Source: an uncultured Christensenellaceae bacterium | GTDB taxonomy: Bacteria > Bacillota > Clostridia > Christensenellales > Pumilibacteraceae | Direction: 5' to 3' | Assembly: GCA_910587455.1 (NCBI GenBank) | Contig: CAJULK010000005.1 | Location: forward strand, 53,960-117,959 | Length of the DNA stretch: 64,000 nt | Shown here: piece after piece, positions 17,762-28,780 of the stretch | Numbering within the stretch: position 1 is the first letter of the stretch | How the letters are laid out: each line of letters opens with the position of its first letter | The notes under the pieces: generated by a model | The model's input: the letters and a program-made list of their open reading frames with translations, nothing else | Databases searched by the model: none | What the model was told of the DNA's origin: nothing | Position numbers and translations under genes: made by a program

Positions 17762-18100
17762 ATGAAAAAAGACCGGACCGACAAGAACGCCTTAGCTCAA
17801 ACTCTCGTTTTGAAATGCGGCGTTCGTCCGTACTTATCGGGTTGCACATATCTTGCGGAAGCGATCGAACTTTATTCAGGCGAAGAACAGACGCCTATGT
17901 CGGTTTACAGGTCGATTGCGGAACGTCATTCGGTCAAGACCAAAACCGTCATGCGCAATATAGCATACGCAATATCTAAATGCGGCGATATGCATAATAA
18001 ACTTTCGGACATGATGGGTATAAAAATACATCCCGATGAAATACACAACGGGCTAGTAATCGCGTATCTTGCATTCAAACTCAAAACGACGGTAGCTTAA
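17762..18100 (+). CDS. Stand-alone Spo0A C-terminal-domain DNA-binding protein
   Basis: A 112-residue protein that aligns by eye with the DNA-binding output domain of Spo0A (pattern GVRPYLSGCTYLAEAIEL followed by SVYRSIAERHSVKTKTVMRNI, equivalent to the Spo0A helix-turn-helix). The phosphorylation (receiver) domain is missing, and the frame is closed upstream by an AAGGAG site and start, so it is a complete small gene rather than a truncated spo0A. It would lack phosphorelay control and might compete with or modulate Spo0A at 0A boxes; that is inference. Confidence 0.8.
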   Translation: MKKDRTDKNALAQTLVLKCGVRPYLSGCTYLAEAIELYSGEEQTPMSVYRSIAERHSVKTKTVMRNIAYAISKCGDMHNKLSDMMGIKIHPDEIHNGLVIAYLAFKLKTTVA

Positions 18101-18234
18101 TCGGTTATTGCGCACACATAAGCGGCGTCCGTTTATTCGCACACACAGTTGACGAAAACGATCTTTCGCTCGGAATGACGTTATTTTTTCATTGTACAAA
18201 AACCGATTCGGAACGCGCCGAAAAACTTTCTCTA

Positions 18235-18828
18235 CTATTGCGCGTTTGTCAAAACGTTTTCCAATCTCGATATAAGTTTATCCCTGCCTTCGCCGCTGCT
18301 GACGCTCGTCACGATCAAATTATCGCGAGCAAGCCCGAGCGCCGCCGCTATCTTTAACGCAGCGTTGCCCGTCTGCGATCTCGACAATTTATCCGCCTTG
18401 GTCAAGACGACCGTAAACGGCAAGCACAGATCGCGCAGATAGTTGATAAGCACCTTGTCAAGCTCGGACGGATCGCGACGGATATCCATAAGACACAGCA
18501 CCTGCGCAATGTGCTCGCCCTGCGTAAAGTATTTGTCCGTACGAGTGCTCCACGCATCGGCTTGACCTTTGTCGGCTTTATGAAATCCGTATCCGGGAAG
18601 ATCTACGAGATAAAACGGGTATGCGTCCGTCATCACTTCGAAAATATTGATAAGCCGAGTGCGCCCGGGCGTTGACGACGTCTTGCACAGTTTTGCGCCC
18701 ATGAGCATATTCAGCAAAGTCGATTTGCCGCAGTTGGATCTGCCCGCAACGCAAATCTGCGGCACGTATTCACATGCCGCAGAAGCGTCCGCACAGCTTT
18801 TGATAAACTTTGCCGATTTGATTCTCAT
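18235..18828 (-). CDS. engB: Ribosome-biogenesis GTPase EngB (YsxC/YihA)
   Basis: A 197-residue GTPase required for assembly of the large ribosomal subunit. G-box motifs are visible: GRSNCGKST (G1), DLPGYG (G3), TKAD (G4) and SS (G5). The start at 18828 directly follows the lon stop codon (TAG-A-ATG) and gives the family N-terminus MRIKSAKFIKS; an upstream ATG at 18846 would overlap lon. The lon-engB pair is common in Firmicutes. Confidence 0.93.
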   Translation of the reverse strand: MRIKSAKFIKSCADASAACEYVPQICVAGRSNCGKSTLLNMLMGAKLCKTSSTPGRTRLINIFEVMTDAYPFYLVDLPGYGFHKADKGQADAWSTRTDKYFTQGEHIAQVLCLMDIRRDPSELDKVLINYLRDLCLPFTVVLTKADKLSRSQTGNAALKIAAALGLARDNLIVTSVSSGEGRDKLISRLENVLTNAQ

Positions 18829-18829
18829 T

Positions 18830-21181
18830 CTATTTAAGCACCGCATCGAAAACTTTGTCTATATTGTCTACCGTAACGATCTCGAGCTTTGCCTTGACCT
18901 CTTCGGGTATGTCCGCAAGGTCTTTTTCGTTTTCGCGCGGAATGATAAGCCGCTTGAATCCCGCTCGGAACGCCGCGAGCGATTTTTCTTTAAGTCCGCC
19001 TATCGCGAGCACTTTGCCGCGCAGCGTCACTTCGCCCGTCATCGCCACGTCGTGCGCCACCTTTTTGCCCGAAAAAGCCGACATCAACGCCGTAGCAATC
19101 GTTATACCGGCACTCGGTCCGTCCTTTGGCGTTGCGCCCTCGGGAAAATGCAGATGTATATCGTTTTTGTTAAACTCGTCCGCGTCCACGCCGTATTCGG
19201 CGGCGCGCGAACGCACAAGCGACAGCGCGGTCAGACACGATTCTTTCATTACGTCACCCAGACTTCCCGTAAGTTTTATATCGCCCTTTCCGCCCGAAAT
19301 GATAGCGGCTTCGATACTGAGCGTAACGCCGCCCACGCTCGTCCAGGCCAGCCCAGTTGCGGCGCCGACCTCGTCGGTCTCCTGAGCTACGCCCTCTTTG
19401 TACTTAGGCGGACCGAGAAACTCCGCGACTTCCTTTTTGGTCACTTTGTACGACTGCGGACGCTCGTTCTTTTCTACTATTCTGAGCGCGATCTTGCGCA
19501 TGACGGTTGCTATCTCGCGTTCGAGATTTCTGACGCCGCTCTCGCGCGTATACGCCGATATGATATGCATTATTACGGCGTCGCTCATTTCGACCTTTAT
19601 GCCGTCGAGCCCGTTCGCCTCTATCTGCTTGGGCTTCAGATAGCGCTTTACTATCTGCGATTTTTCTTCGTACGTGTATCCAGAAAGATCTATTACTTCC
19701 AGCCTGTCGAGAAGCGCGGGCGGAAGCGGATCGAGCGAGTTTGCCGTGGTAACGAACATGACCTTGCTCAGGTCGAACGGCATGTCGAGATAGTTGTCTT
19801 TGAAATTAAAGTTCTGATTGGGATCGAGCACCTCGAGCAATGCCGAAGCGGGATCGCCGTGCATATCCGCCGTCATCTTGTCTATCTCGTCAAGCAGGAA
19901 CACGGGATTGTTGACCTTGGCGTTGCGTATTCCGCTTATTATCCTGCCCGGCATTGCGGCGACATACGTTCTGCGGTGACCGCGTATCTCCGCCTCGTCG
20001 CGAATTCCGCCGAGCGACATTGTTACGAGCTCTTTACCCGCGGCGCGCGCGATCGAACGGACTATGGATGTTTTTCCGACACCGGGCGGGCCCACGAAAC
20101 ACAGTACCGGCGATTTGAGATTATTTGTGAGTTTGTAAACCGCAAGATACTCGAGTATGCGTTCTTTGACCTTTTCCAAACCGTAATGGTCTTCGGCAAG
20201 CACCTTTCTTGCACGGTCGAGCGACATATCTCCGTCGGTGGACTTACCCCAAGGCAAGTCGAGGATCAATTCTATATACGAACGCGCAACCGTCGCTTCG
20301 GGCGTCGAGGGGCTCATTTTTTCAAGCCGCGAAATCTCCTTTTCCGCTTTAACGTACGCGTATTCGGGGATATTATCCTTCATTGCAGCGAGCCGTTCGC
20401 GAAGCTCGACTATCTCGTCTGTATCCTCACCCAACTCGTCTTTGAGCGCTTTTATCTGTTCGCGCACGTAATACTCGCGCTGATTTTTGTCTATGCTCTG
20501 CCGCACTTTGGCGCTTATACGCTTTTCGAGCGCGCGTATTTCAGTCTCGCGCACCATTACCGTCAATATCTGTTCGTACTGCTCGGACAGCGTTTTGGTC
20601 TGCAATACGTTCTGCTTGTCAGCCGTCGAAGTGAACAGATAATCGGAAACGGTGGAAACAAACCGCTCGCCGTCCTCGACGGACAGCGTGCTCAATACGT
20701 CGCCGGGGAGTTTTGTATCTATCCGACGGTATTCCTTAAACTGCTCGGCAAGCCGACGCTTGACCGCTTCGAGATAGACGGGGTCGTCTCTTTCGTACTC
20801 GTATTCTTTGAGCGTTACTTCGAAATACGGCGTGCGCGAAACGTAAGAGTCTATCTGCATTCTGCGTTCGGCAATAAATACTACGCGCATTGCGTCGCCG
20901 GGCAGGCGCTGAACGTTCTTTATGGTAGCAAGCACGCCGACGCGGTAAATATCCTGCGGCGCGGGATTGACTATAGTCGCACGCTTTTGAGCGACGAGGA
21001 ATACGCTCTCCTGTTCCTCTACGGCTTGCGCAACCGCGGCATACGATTTGTCGCGCACCAAGTCGTAGTGTACCGCCTGACCGGGGAACACCACCTTGCC
21101 GCGAAATGGAATCATTTTATACGACTTGACCTGCTGCGGCATCGTTGTCTGATCTGATTCGAATATAGATTTGTTTTCCAT
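18830..21181 (-). CDS. lon: ATP-dependent protease Lon
   Basis: A cytosolic AAA+ serine protease for damaged and regulatory proteins. The 783 residues contain the N-terminal substrate-binding domain, the Walker A motif GPPGVGKT at 364-371, and the protease dyad Ser690 (PKDGPSAG) and Lys733, spaced 43 residues as in other Lon proteins. It is preceded by TTGTAA, 17 bp, TATACT and a short leader with AGGTC before the ATG, so it is a leadered gene. engB follows immediately. Confidence 0.97.
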   Translation of the reverse strand: MENKSIFESDQTTMPQQVKSYKMIPFRGKVVFPGQAVHYDLVRDKSYAAVAQAVEEQESVFLVAQKRATIVNPAPQDIYRVGVLATIKNVQRLPGDAMRVVFIAERRMQIDSYVSRTPYFEVTLKEYEYERDDPVYLEAVKRRLAEQFKEYRRIDTKLPGDVLSTLSVEDGERFVSTVSDYLFTSTADKQNVLQTKTLSEQYEQILTVMVRETEIRALEKRISAKVRQSIDKNQREYYVREQIKALKDELGEDTDEIVELRERLAAMKDNIPEYAYVKAEKEISRLEKMSPSTPEATVARSYIELILDLPWGKSTDGDMSLDRARKVLAEDHYGLEKVKERILEYLAVYKLTNNLKSPVLCFVGPPGVGKTSIVRSIARAAGKELVTMSLGGIRDEAEIRGHRRTYVAAMPGRIISGIRNAKVNNPVFLLDEIDKMTADMHGDPASALLEVLDPNQNFNFKDNYLDMPFDLSKVMFVTTANSLDPLPPALLDRLEVIDLSGYTYEEKSQIVKRYLKPKQIEANGLDGIKVEMSDAVIMHIISAYTRESGVRNLEREIATVMRKIALRIVEKNERPQSYKVTKKEVAEFLGPPKYKEGVAQETDEVGAATGLAWTSVGGVTLSIEAAIISGGKGDIKLTGSLGDVMKESCLTALSLVRSRAAEYGVDADEFNKNDIHLHFPEGATPKDGPSAGITIATALMSAFSGKKVAHDVAMTGEVTLRGKVLAIGGLKEKSLAAFRAGFKRLIIPRENEKDLADIPEEVKAKLEIVTVDNIDKVFDAVLK

Positions 21182-21323
21182 AAGCTGACCTGTACTTTAA
21201 GTATAACACATTACGCCGTGATTTACAAGTATTTGCCGCGACGGAAATCATTAGAGTTTAATTAGAAGCGTGACGAATTTTGCGGTCGGTTTTCGGAATT
21301 TCTAAAACAGGCATGACGACGCG

Positions 21324-22034
21324 TCAAATCTTTCCGTCGAGCCAAACGCGCAGTTCGTCGAAACCGCCACGATCGTACTTCGTTATGTCTGCGTCGGCAG
21401 TATTGATCATGCAGTTTGTAAGCAAGAACACATCAAAACCGAGCGCGCCCGCGATCATGTCCTCGCCCACGTCGTTACCTATCATGACACATTCTTCCGC
21501 CTTGCAGCCCAACACACGCATGATTTCGGAATAATATTCCGGATTGGGTTTACAGTAATGCGAGTTTTCGTACGACGTTATGTATTCGACTTCGGACGGA
21601 TCTATCCCCGCCTTTTTGAGCCGCGTCTTCTGCGCCGTGAGCGGAAATATGGGGTTTGTCGCAACCACTATGCCCACGCCTCGGGCTTTGAGCGCCCGAA
21701 CGGTTTCCGCCGCCTTGGGGTCGCACACGTCGATAGCTTTTATGCTGCAAAAATCTTCGCGGTAAAACTCGTCGAAGATCTCGATGTCGCCTTTCGCTTC
21801 TTCGCCGTAAATGTCCGCAAAAACGTCCCAAAACACCTGCTCGTTAGTGCGCGATCCGTCATTCGCGACCATCGCCGCAGTACCTTTCCATATGCTGCCG
21901 ACGAGCTTCTGAGGCTCGTAACCGCGCGGCGCGAGCTTTTTGCACAGCCCGCCGAAATACTCTTTGACAAAACCGTCGGGATCGAGCGGCAAAAGCGTGC
22001 CGTCGAGATCGAAAAACGCTTTTTTGATTTTCAT
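21324..22034 (-). CDS. HAD-superfamily hydrolase
   Basis: A 236-residue phosphatase-like protein with HAD motif I DLDGTLLP at the N-terminus, the motif II/III region (VVATNP, KPNPEYY) and the motif IV region GNDVGEDM. The substrate is unknown. The ATG at 22034 has AGGTG at good spacing; the GTG at 22043 does not. Confidence 0.85.
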   Translation of the reverse strand: MKIKKAFFDLDGTLLPLDPDGFVKEYFGGLCKKLAPRGYEPQKLVGSIWKGTAAMVANDGSRTNEQVFWDVFADIYGEEAKGDIEIFDEFYREDFCSIKAIDVCDPKAAETVRALKARGVGIVVATNPIFPLTAQKTRLKKAGIDPSEVEYITSYENSHYCKPNPEYYSEIMRVLGCKAEECVMIGNDVGEDMIAGALGFDVFLLTNCMINTADADITKYDRGGFDELRVWLDGKI

Positions 22035-22075
22035 GATTCGCACCTAAACTGTATATTGCGGCAATGATCTCTGTA

Positions 22076-23227
<1,152 letters not shown>

Positions 23228-23289
23228 ACCATACCCCTTAAAGGTTTTTAATTGTGTAACGAAACGGCAGCCTCGACAAAACCCCGAAA

Positions 23290-23774
23290 TTATTCATCAT
23301 CGTGCGTGACGATATGCGCCACACCGTCGGGAATGTCTTTAAGATAATCGTGAAGAAAAAGCGGAAACGCTTTTATATGCGGAAGTTTTTCGACGGGCAC
23401 CCATTCGACATACTGATTGCCGAACACTTCGGGTCGGCAATGTTCGATATCGGCGGGATTCGGCTTCATCAAAAAATACAGTGACAGTCCATGCCGCGAA
23501 TAAACGCCGTGTCGTGAGAGAAAAAGTTTTCGTGAACGACGGCGAGCCTGTCTATATCGAACCGCACGCCCGTTTCTTCGTAAACTTCGCGCATAATCGC
23601 CTGCTCCGCCGTTTCGCCGTGATGAACGCCGCCGCCCACCGAATAGTAATAATCGGCTTTATCGTTTTTGGCAAGCAAAACTTTGCCGTCGCGAAGTATT
23701 ATGGCGCCGACGCGGTAACGAAACCAATTCTTTCCGCGTTCGAAACAGCAATCTCTTTCGTCCATTATCGCCAT
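23290..23774 (-). pseudogene. NUDIX hydrolase with a single-base frameshift
   Basis: The N-terminal part (23774 down to about 23490) has a NUDIX box of the form GGGVHHGETAEQAIMREVYEETG. Around 23485-23500 the reading frame shifts. The first frame ends at 23469 after MDCHCIF. The other frame, read from the same point, gives HGLSLYFLMKPNP and then EWVPVEKLPHIKAFP and HIVTHDDE, which is the normal NUDIX C-terminus. One missing base restores a protein of about 160 residues. The cause is either a real inactivating mutation or a sequencing error. A leadered promoter (23830-23858) and an AAAGGACGG site precede it. Confidence 0.8.
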
Positions 23775-23829
23775 ATAAACAACCGTCCTTTACGGATGCG
23801 CGCACGCACCGCGATCCGCATACCGTTTA

Positions 23830-23858
23830 ATTATAAACGCGCCGACAAATATTGTCAA
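23830..23858 (-). promoter_or_regulatory. Promoter of the NUDIX gene
   Basis: On the minus strand, TTGACA (23853-23858), 17 bp, TATAAT (23830-23835), followed by a leader of about 49 nt. Confidence 0.75.
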
Positions 23859-23917
23859 TCGATTGCGCGAAACATGGCGGATAGCTTAACATCTGCTATA
23901 TAATTACTCCTTTGCTA

Positions 23918-26128
23918 TTAAAACACTTTCTCTAACGGCACCCAATGCTCGTCCGCCATATCTTCGGCAAACTCAGTATTGTTGATATACAAATCATTGT
24001 CCTTATCCCGCACAAACCCCCAATGCAATTTATGTTCCGCGGCGTATAACTTGAAAGCATTGAATTTATTTTCAATCTGAATATCGATATTTTTATCTTT
24101 ACCGTTACTTTCACCGCCCTTTGTTTCGATAATCCAAATTGTTCCATCTTTCTTTTTGACGATATAATCGGCATAAAATAACCATTGATGTTGCATTGCA
24201 TCAATATAAACGATTGAAAAATATTGCTGTCCGGAATCGCCGTTTTTATATACCCAATCTATATCATCCCGTTTTTCGCAATGTTTCTCAAAAAGCATCT
24301 CGGATGTACTTCTGACTACGCTTGTTGCAAATCCTGACGTGTACTCTTCATAGGCATTACTCAAATATTCCACTTCATTCTTGACCGTAGGGTCATACTT
24401 ATAAAAATCCTGCTCCGGAATAGAAAACGGAACGGTTTTCGGCTTAAACACAAGTTCTGTTTGTTCCGTTGAATGTGCCGTTGCTTCCTTGAAATCTTGG
24501 CGTAATTTTCTTGCATTGTTAATTACAAAAGCATAAAATTCCTTTGTATCAAGTACAACGAGATTTTTTACTGTAACCAATTTTTTACGGAAAAGGCGTT
24601 CCAAAATAGTCTTAACTTTCGGGGTTTGTACATTGATTGCAGACTTAATCATATCTACACTGTGCATAAGAAATATACCGTGCTTATGCGTGTCTACCAC
24701 TCTATGTATCGTTTTATGTTGGTCGCTTTCTAACGTAGACGTCGTTCTGACAAATTCACCAGAAAGAATCTGTCCGTTAATTTTATCTCCGAAGATATAT
24801 CCCTCTTCGGCAAGCAACCGCTCGTTTTGTTTTTTATCTTTCTCAAGACGATATTTTTCAGTTAAATGAGCGCAAATTTTTTCGTAAACTTCACGCTCGC
24901 CCAAACCACCGTAATCCAAATTACGCAACTGTTTTTCAAGCGTAAATGTCTTGCACTTTTCTTTTAAGAAAAGCCGACGAGTTTCGTAAGCCTTATCAAC
25001 GCTCGCTAACAACCCCGCTTTGTATTTTTCGTCAAACGTATAAACATAGCAAAAATCAAGCAAATCGTCTTCATAATGTTTTGCTTCGGGCATTCTGCGA
25101 ATTCTGCCTATTGTTTGAATTTCAAAACTTTCACTCATTCCCTCGCGCAATTTTACAAGTATCTTTGCCCGCGGACAATCCCATCCTGTACTGATTGCTT
25201 GCTTCATAAGCAAAAATACGGGGATACCGTCGTTATCCGTCAGATTATCGGGCAGGGCTCTTTTATCCTCGCTCATCCATTTAGAAGCCATTCCATTATC
25301 ATATGTGTAGCCCATAGCTTCGAGCTTCTTTTCCACGGCGGCAATCGTTTCGGGATGTCCGCTCGGAAATTGAATCAACACAAGCGGGCGGATCGTCTTT
25401 CCTATTTGCTTATATCTTTCCGCTATTGTTTTACGTTTATTATCCGCGAGTTCCAAAAGAAAGTCGTAATCGTCGTCAACTTCCATACCGTCGGAAACAC
25501 CTTCGTTTACATACAACGCTTCAGTTATAAGCCCCTCATTGATAACGTCCACTTCATCTATCTCAAAGTACTCAAACCGCTTGTTTTCTACCGCAGTCGC
25601 ACTTACACGAATTATATTCTTTGCCGAAAAGGCATCGATAATCGCTTTCGCTTTTGCTGTATTATTGGAGTGTTCCTCATCAATAATAATGATAAAAGTC
25701 GTATTGGCGCGGTGCGCTTCTGCAATCCTGTCAAACAGATTTTTACGTTCACCCTCGCGCAGAGCCGTGTTGCCCGTCTTTGTAACGAGTTCCCAATTTA
25801 TGAACGTAGTACTCTCGGAAGGAAAACCGCTTTGTAATGCGTCAAACAAGTTCTGCGTATTACGTTGCGAATTGTATTTAAGCATCTTTTTACGACTCTG
25901 TTCTTCCAAATCGCCCTTACCGGGACAAAGCCATATGAACGCCGTCTTACTGTCGATTTTACTCAAATATTCTTCGATAAAGTCGATGAGTATAATCGTC
26001 TTACCTGAGCCGGTAGGCGCTTTCATGATTATCGTTTGCTTGCTTCGTTCGTCCGCAACCAAATCAATTAGTTTTAATACGGCTTTTTCTTGAAAATCAA
26101 ATAAGTTTATGTCTATTCCGCCTACCAT
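23918..26128 (-). CDS. Type III restriction enzyme, Res subunit (helicase-nuclease)
   Basis: A 736-residue superfamily 2 helicase fused to a nuclease. Walker A is APTGSGKT at 37-44 and the DEAH-box variant is DEEH at 150-153. The helicase C-terminal part has QTIGRIRRMP. A PD-(D/E)xK nuclease site is seen at Asp654 and ETK 668-670. It is shorter than classic type III Res proteins (about 900-1000 residues). It overlaps mod by 7 bp and has GGAGGG before the ATG. It is the last gene of an AT-rich restriction operon. Confidence 0.9.
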   Translation of the reverse strand: MVGGIDINLFDFQEKAVLKLIDLVADERSKQTIIMKAPTGSGKTIILIDFIEEYLSKIDSKTAFIWLCPGKGDLEEQSRKKMLKYNSQRNTQNLFDALQSGFPSESTTFINWELVTKTGNTALREGERKNLFDRIAEAHRANTTFIIIIDEEHSNNTAKAKAIIDAFSAKNIIRVSATAVENKRFEYFEIDEVDVINEGLITEALYVNEGVSDGMEVDDDYDFLLELADNKRKTIAERYKQIGKTIRPLVLIQFPSGHPETIAAVEKKLEAMGYTYDNGMASKWMSEDKRALPDNLTDNDGIPVFLLMKQAISTGWDCPRAKILVKLREGMSESFEIQTIGRIRRMPEAKHYEDDLLDFCYVYTFDEKYKAGLLASVDKAYETRRLFLKEKCKTFTLEKQLRNLDYGGLGEREVYEKICAHLTEKYRLEKDKKQNERLLAEEGYIFGDKINGQILSGEFVRTTSTLESDQHKTIHRVVDTHKHGIFLMHSVDMIKSAINVQTPKVKTILERLFRKKLVTVKNLVVLDTKEFYAFVINNARKLRQDFKEATAHSTEQTELVFKPKTVPFSIPEQDFYKYDPTVKNEVEYLSNAYEEYTSGFATSVVRSTSEMLFEKHCEKRDDIDWVYKNGDSGQQYFSIVYIDAMQHQWLFYADYIVKKKDGTIWIIETKGGESNGKDKNIDIQIENKFNAFKLYAAEHKLHWGFVRDKDNDLYINNTEFAEDMADEHWVPLEKVF

Positions 26129-27768
26129 GCTTGTCCCTCCTCTTTCAGCTCAAACTTAAAATATGTGTCGGGAATAATATGAATCTCTATCCCGTCGAAG
26201 GTTTTGAGCTGTTCCGTGGTTAATAATACGTTCTTGGAAACATACAACGCTTTCACGCCGTTATATTCTCCGAAATGTTTTTGCAATTCGTCTGCTTCCT
26301 TATCACTCATTACCATTAGATATTGACTACCGTCGATTTTAACGCCGTACTCAAGCTGTATCATTGCGGCGATATGCTCCAAAAGTGCGTCGGACAAAAA
26401 TTCCTCGTCACGCGCAACAAAATCTGTGCGGTAGTATTTAAGGTTTGTGGGAATAGCTTCTCGCTCTCCATATCCATTGCTGAGATTGGCAATACGCTTG
26501 TATGTTACATTTTCACAAATCGATTGTTCATTATTAGTGCATAAAATAAACTTACGATTGCCTCCATCTCTTTTGTTTTGCTCTAAAACTGCTTGTGCCG
26601 TGGTTCCAGAACCCGCAAAAAAATCCAAAACTATTGCATTTTTGCTGCTTATTCCGTTTATTTCAAATGCAATTAACCTTCTTATCAATTCACTTGGTTT
26701 TGCGAATTTGAAAGCGTCTTCTGTTCCAAAATGCTCTCTTATTTCTTTTGTGCCATCTTGCGTAAAAGGACCATTAAAAATAGTTATCGGTTTCCCACGA
26801 CGTATATTACCAAATTCATCATATAAATATTTTTTCGCTCTAACGGAATAAGTTCCATCTTTTTGCTTATTAAATTCAACTTCATCATTTTGTATAGCTG
26901 CTTCCAATCGTTCACGACTCCATACCCATTGTTTTCTTGGAGTAATTATATCACCATTATACTCAATATCATAAACCAAGTTAGGTCTATCTCCTAAGCT
27001 CGTCGTCATTAAAGGTTGAGTCAAATAACCGCCTCTTGTCGAATACTTATCATCTTTCTTGCTATATGCCGCCTGTCCTTCTTCATCAAGCTCAGAAGTT
27101 AAGTCTTTTATCGGCTTCTTACTATAGCAGAGAATATATTCATGCACACTTATAAATCCAACTGTTTTTGCCCCTGCGCCATATTTATTTTTCCATATAA
27201 TTGTTTCTACACGATTCTCTTGTCCGAAAATATCATCACATAATAACAGCAATGCCGCCATTTCATTGTCATCTACACTAATAAATACTACACCATTTTC
27301 ACTCAGAAGTTTTCGTGCAATATTCAGTCTGCATTGCATAAACGAAATCCATTTGCTATGCCTAAATCCATCCTCTTTTGAAACAATAGTATCATCATAT
27401 CTAAAATCCGAGCCACCAGTATTATAAGGCGGATCAATGTAAATAACATCGATTTTTCCCTTGTGAGTTTTTTCAAGAAGATATAAACTATGTAGATTAT
27501 CGCCCTCAAGCAAAAAATTGTACGGCTTATCGGGCGAGGCAGCAATTTCCCGCTCTTTCACTTCCGTAAAAACGGGTATATGCGTCCGCATTTGAACGTC
27601 GACTTTTTCTTCGTGTTCTTCCCACACAAGCCCATACTTTTTTGCATTAAGCTCGCTTTCGATCTCGCCGAGCGCAATAAGCATTTCGTCGTCGTTCTTG
27701 TGTTCTTCTTTAATTTTTTCCAAAAACTCAAGCATCCGCTTGCGCTTTATTTGTGATAGATTAGGCAT
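26122..27768 (-). CDS. Type III-like DNA adenine methyltransferase, Mod subunit
   Basis: A 548-residue site-specific methyltransferase. The catalytic motif DPPYNTG (112-118) precedes the SAM motif FAGSGT (384-389), the beta-class order used by type III Mod proteins. DPPY predicts N6-adenine methylation. The middle region (about 190-340) would be the target-recognition domain. An AAAAGGGGG site precedes the ATG, which overlaps the upstream gene by 8 bp. With the adjacent res it should form a complete Mod/Res enzyme. The recognition sequence cannot be inferred. Confidence 0.92.
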   Translation of the reverse strand: MPNLSQIKRKRMLEFLEKIKEEHKNDDEMLIALGEIESELNAKKYGLVWEEHEEKVDVQMRTHIPVFTEVKEREIAASPDKPYNFLLEGDNLHSLYLLEKTHKGKIDVIYIDPPYNTGGSDFRYDDTIVSKEDGFRHSKWISFMQCRLNIARKLLSENGVVFISVDDNEMAALLLLCDDIFGQENRVETIIWKNKYGAGAKTVGFISVHEYILCYSKKPIKDLTSELDEEGQAAYSKKDDKYSTRGGYLTQPLMTTSLGDRPNLVYDIEYNGDIITPRKQWVWSRERLEAAIQNDEVEFNKQKDGTYSVRAKKYLYDEFGNIRRGKPITIFNGPFTQDGTKEIREHFGTEDAFKFAKPSELIRRLIAFEINGISSKNAIVLDFFAGSGTTAQAVLEQNKRDGGNRKFILCTNNEQSICENVTYKRIANLSNGYGEREAIPTNLKYYRTDFVARDEEFLSDALLEHIAAMIQLEYGVKIDGSQYLMVMSDKEADELQKHFGEYNGVKALYVSKNVLLTTEQLKTFDGIEIHIIPDTYFKFELKEEGQAW

Positions 27769-28540
27769 TAGTTACCCCCTTTTCCACATACAACCTTAAA
27801 TACGGCTCAAAAAATTTATCAAATTTGTCATACTCAAATAAACTTCTAAGTTCCACTATTAATAAATCTATTTCTCTTGTCTTTTCGGTCTTACAATATT
27901 CTAAATATGTTGCATAAGCAGACTGATTGTTTACTAATTGTGCATAATTAGTAAACTGACCAAAATTGCCACCATTAATTTTAGACCAAGCATTTTGAAA
28001 AATATTTATGGCAACACCATTATAAAGATATTCATCTACTTTTAATTTTAACAACTTGTACTTATCAAATAATAGACATAATACTTTTCTTAATTCATCA
28101 TCACTTTGCGGCAATAGAAGTCTTGCTCTATTGACTGCCTGACATACAATATTTAATGCATTATTAAGACCATTTGAAAATATTGCAGGTAATTGTGCCC
28201 CGTTTTCAACAAAAAAATTAGAGAAAATTAAATATGAACGACCATCCATAAAACATATCGCTTCCAGAGCCGAGCAAAAATCATTGTAAATTCCTAAAAT
28301 ATCCGAATGCATTTGAATACGAATATCCCTCTCGTTAATTTGCTCCTGCATGTTTATATTTTGTTTAGCAATTTCTTCTTGTAACTTTTTATTGATTTTG
28401 TGTTGCATTATGGAAATAACAATTACAACAACAGAAAGCAATATAGGAACAAAAATGCCAACAATCGAGACCCATAACGGTAAAGAATTCGAATTCATTG
28501 TCGCTATAATTTCGTCTATCTTTTGTGCTAACTCCTCCAT
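27761..28540 (-). CDS. Membrane-anchored coiled-coil protein embedded in the restriction operon
   Basis: A 259-residue protein of unknown family. One strong membrane helix lies at about residues 21-44, followed by a charged Gln/Glu/Lys coiled coil (about 46-75) and a helical soluble domain. A TGGAGG site precedes the ATG at 28540, two bases after the regulator gene's stop. The longer frame to 28597 only shadows that gene. It is not a usual restriction-modification component. Tight coupling to XRE and mod suggests it works with the system, perhaps as a membrane-tethered sensor or effector; this is inference. Confidence 0.8.
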   Translation of the reverse strand: MEELAQKIDEIIATMNSNSLPLWVSIVGIFVPILLSVVVIVISIMQHKINKKLQEEIAKQNINMQEQINERDIRIQMHSDILGIYNDFCSALEAICFMDGRSYLIFSNFFVENGAQLPAIFSNGLNNALNIVCQAVNRARLLLPQSDDELRKVLCLLFDKYKLLKLKVDEYLYNGVAINIFQNAWSKINGGNFGQFTNYAQLVNNQSAYATYLEYCKTEKTREIDLLIVELRSLFEYDKFDKFFEPYLRLYVEKGVTNA

Positions 28541-28542
28541 AT

Positions 28543-28746
28543 TTAGTCCTCCACTATTTCCATAATATCGGATATATCGCATTCCAACGCCTTGCAAATT
28601 TTAAGCAAGACAGACGTTTTAACGTCCTCGTTTCTGCCGAGCTTCGCCATTGCGGTTGTAGTTATGCCCGCCGCAACACGCAAATCCTCTTTTCTCATAT
28701 CTTTATCAATCAGTAGTTTCCATAACTTTTTATAGCTTGCCGCCAT
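28543..28746 (-). CDS. XRE-family helix-turn-helix regulator of the restriction operon
   Basis: A 67-residue Cro/CI-type DNA-binding protein (DLRVAAGITTTAMAKLGRNEDV is the helix-turn-helix region). It is the first gene of the restriction operon, with AGGAGA before the ATG. Small regulators at this place often act as controller (C) proteins that delay restriction. A perfect palindrome just upstream of its promoter is a candidate binding site. Confidence 0.85.
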   Translation of the reverse strand: MAASYKKLWKLLIDKDMRKEDLRVAAGITTTAMAKLGRNEDVKTSVLLKICKALECDISDIMEIVED

Positions 28747-28780
28747 ATCAAATATCTCCTACTCTTTTTAGGATATTTAT

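Noticed and set aside
18647..21157. Very long open frame (836 codons) on the plus strand, opposite lon
   Set aside because: It is the antisense shadow of lon, has no ribosome-binding site or known protein pattern, and such frames are common opposite codon-biased genes. The same holds for long antisense frames over serC, the PBP gene, rsmH, clpX and others.
28543..28597. Longer version of the membrane protein in the restriction operon starting at 28597
   Set aside because: The additional codons overlap the regulator gene; the ATG at 28540 has a strong TGGAGG site.
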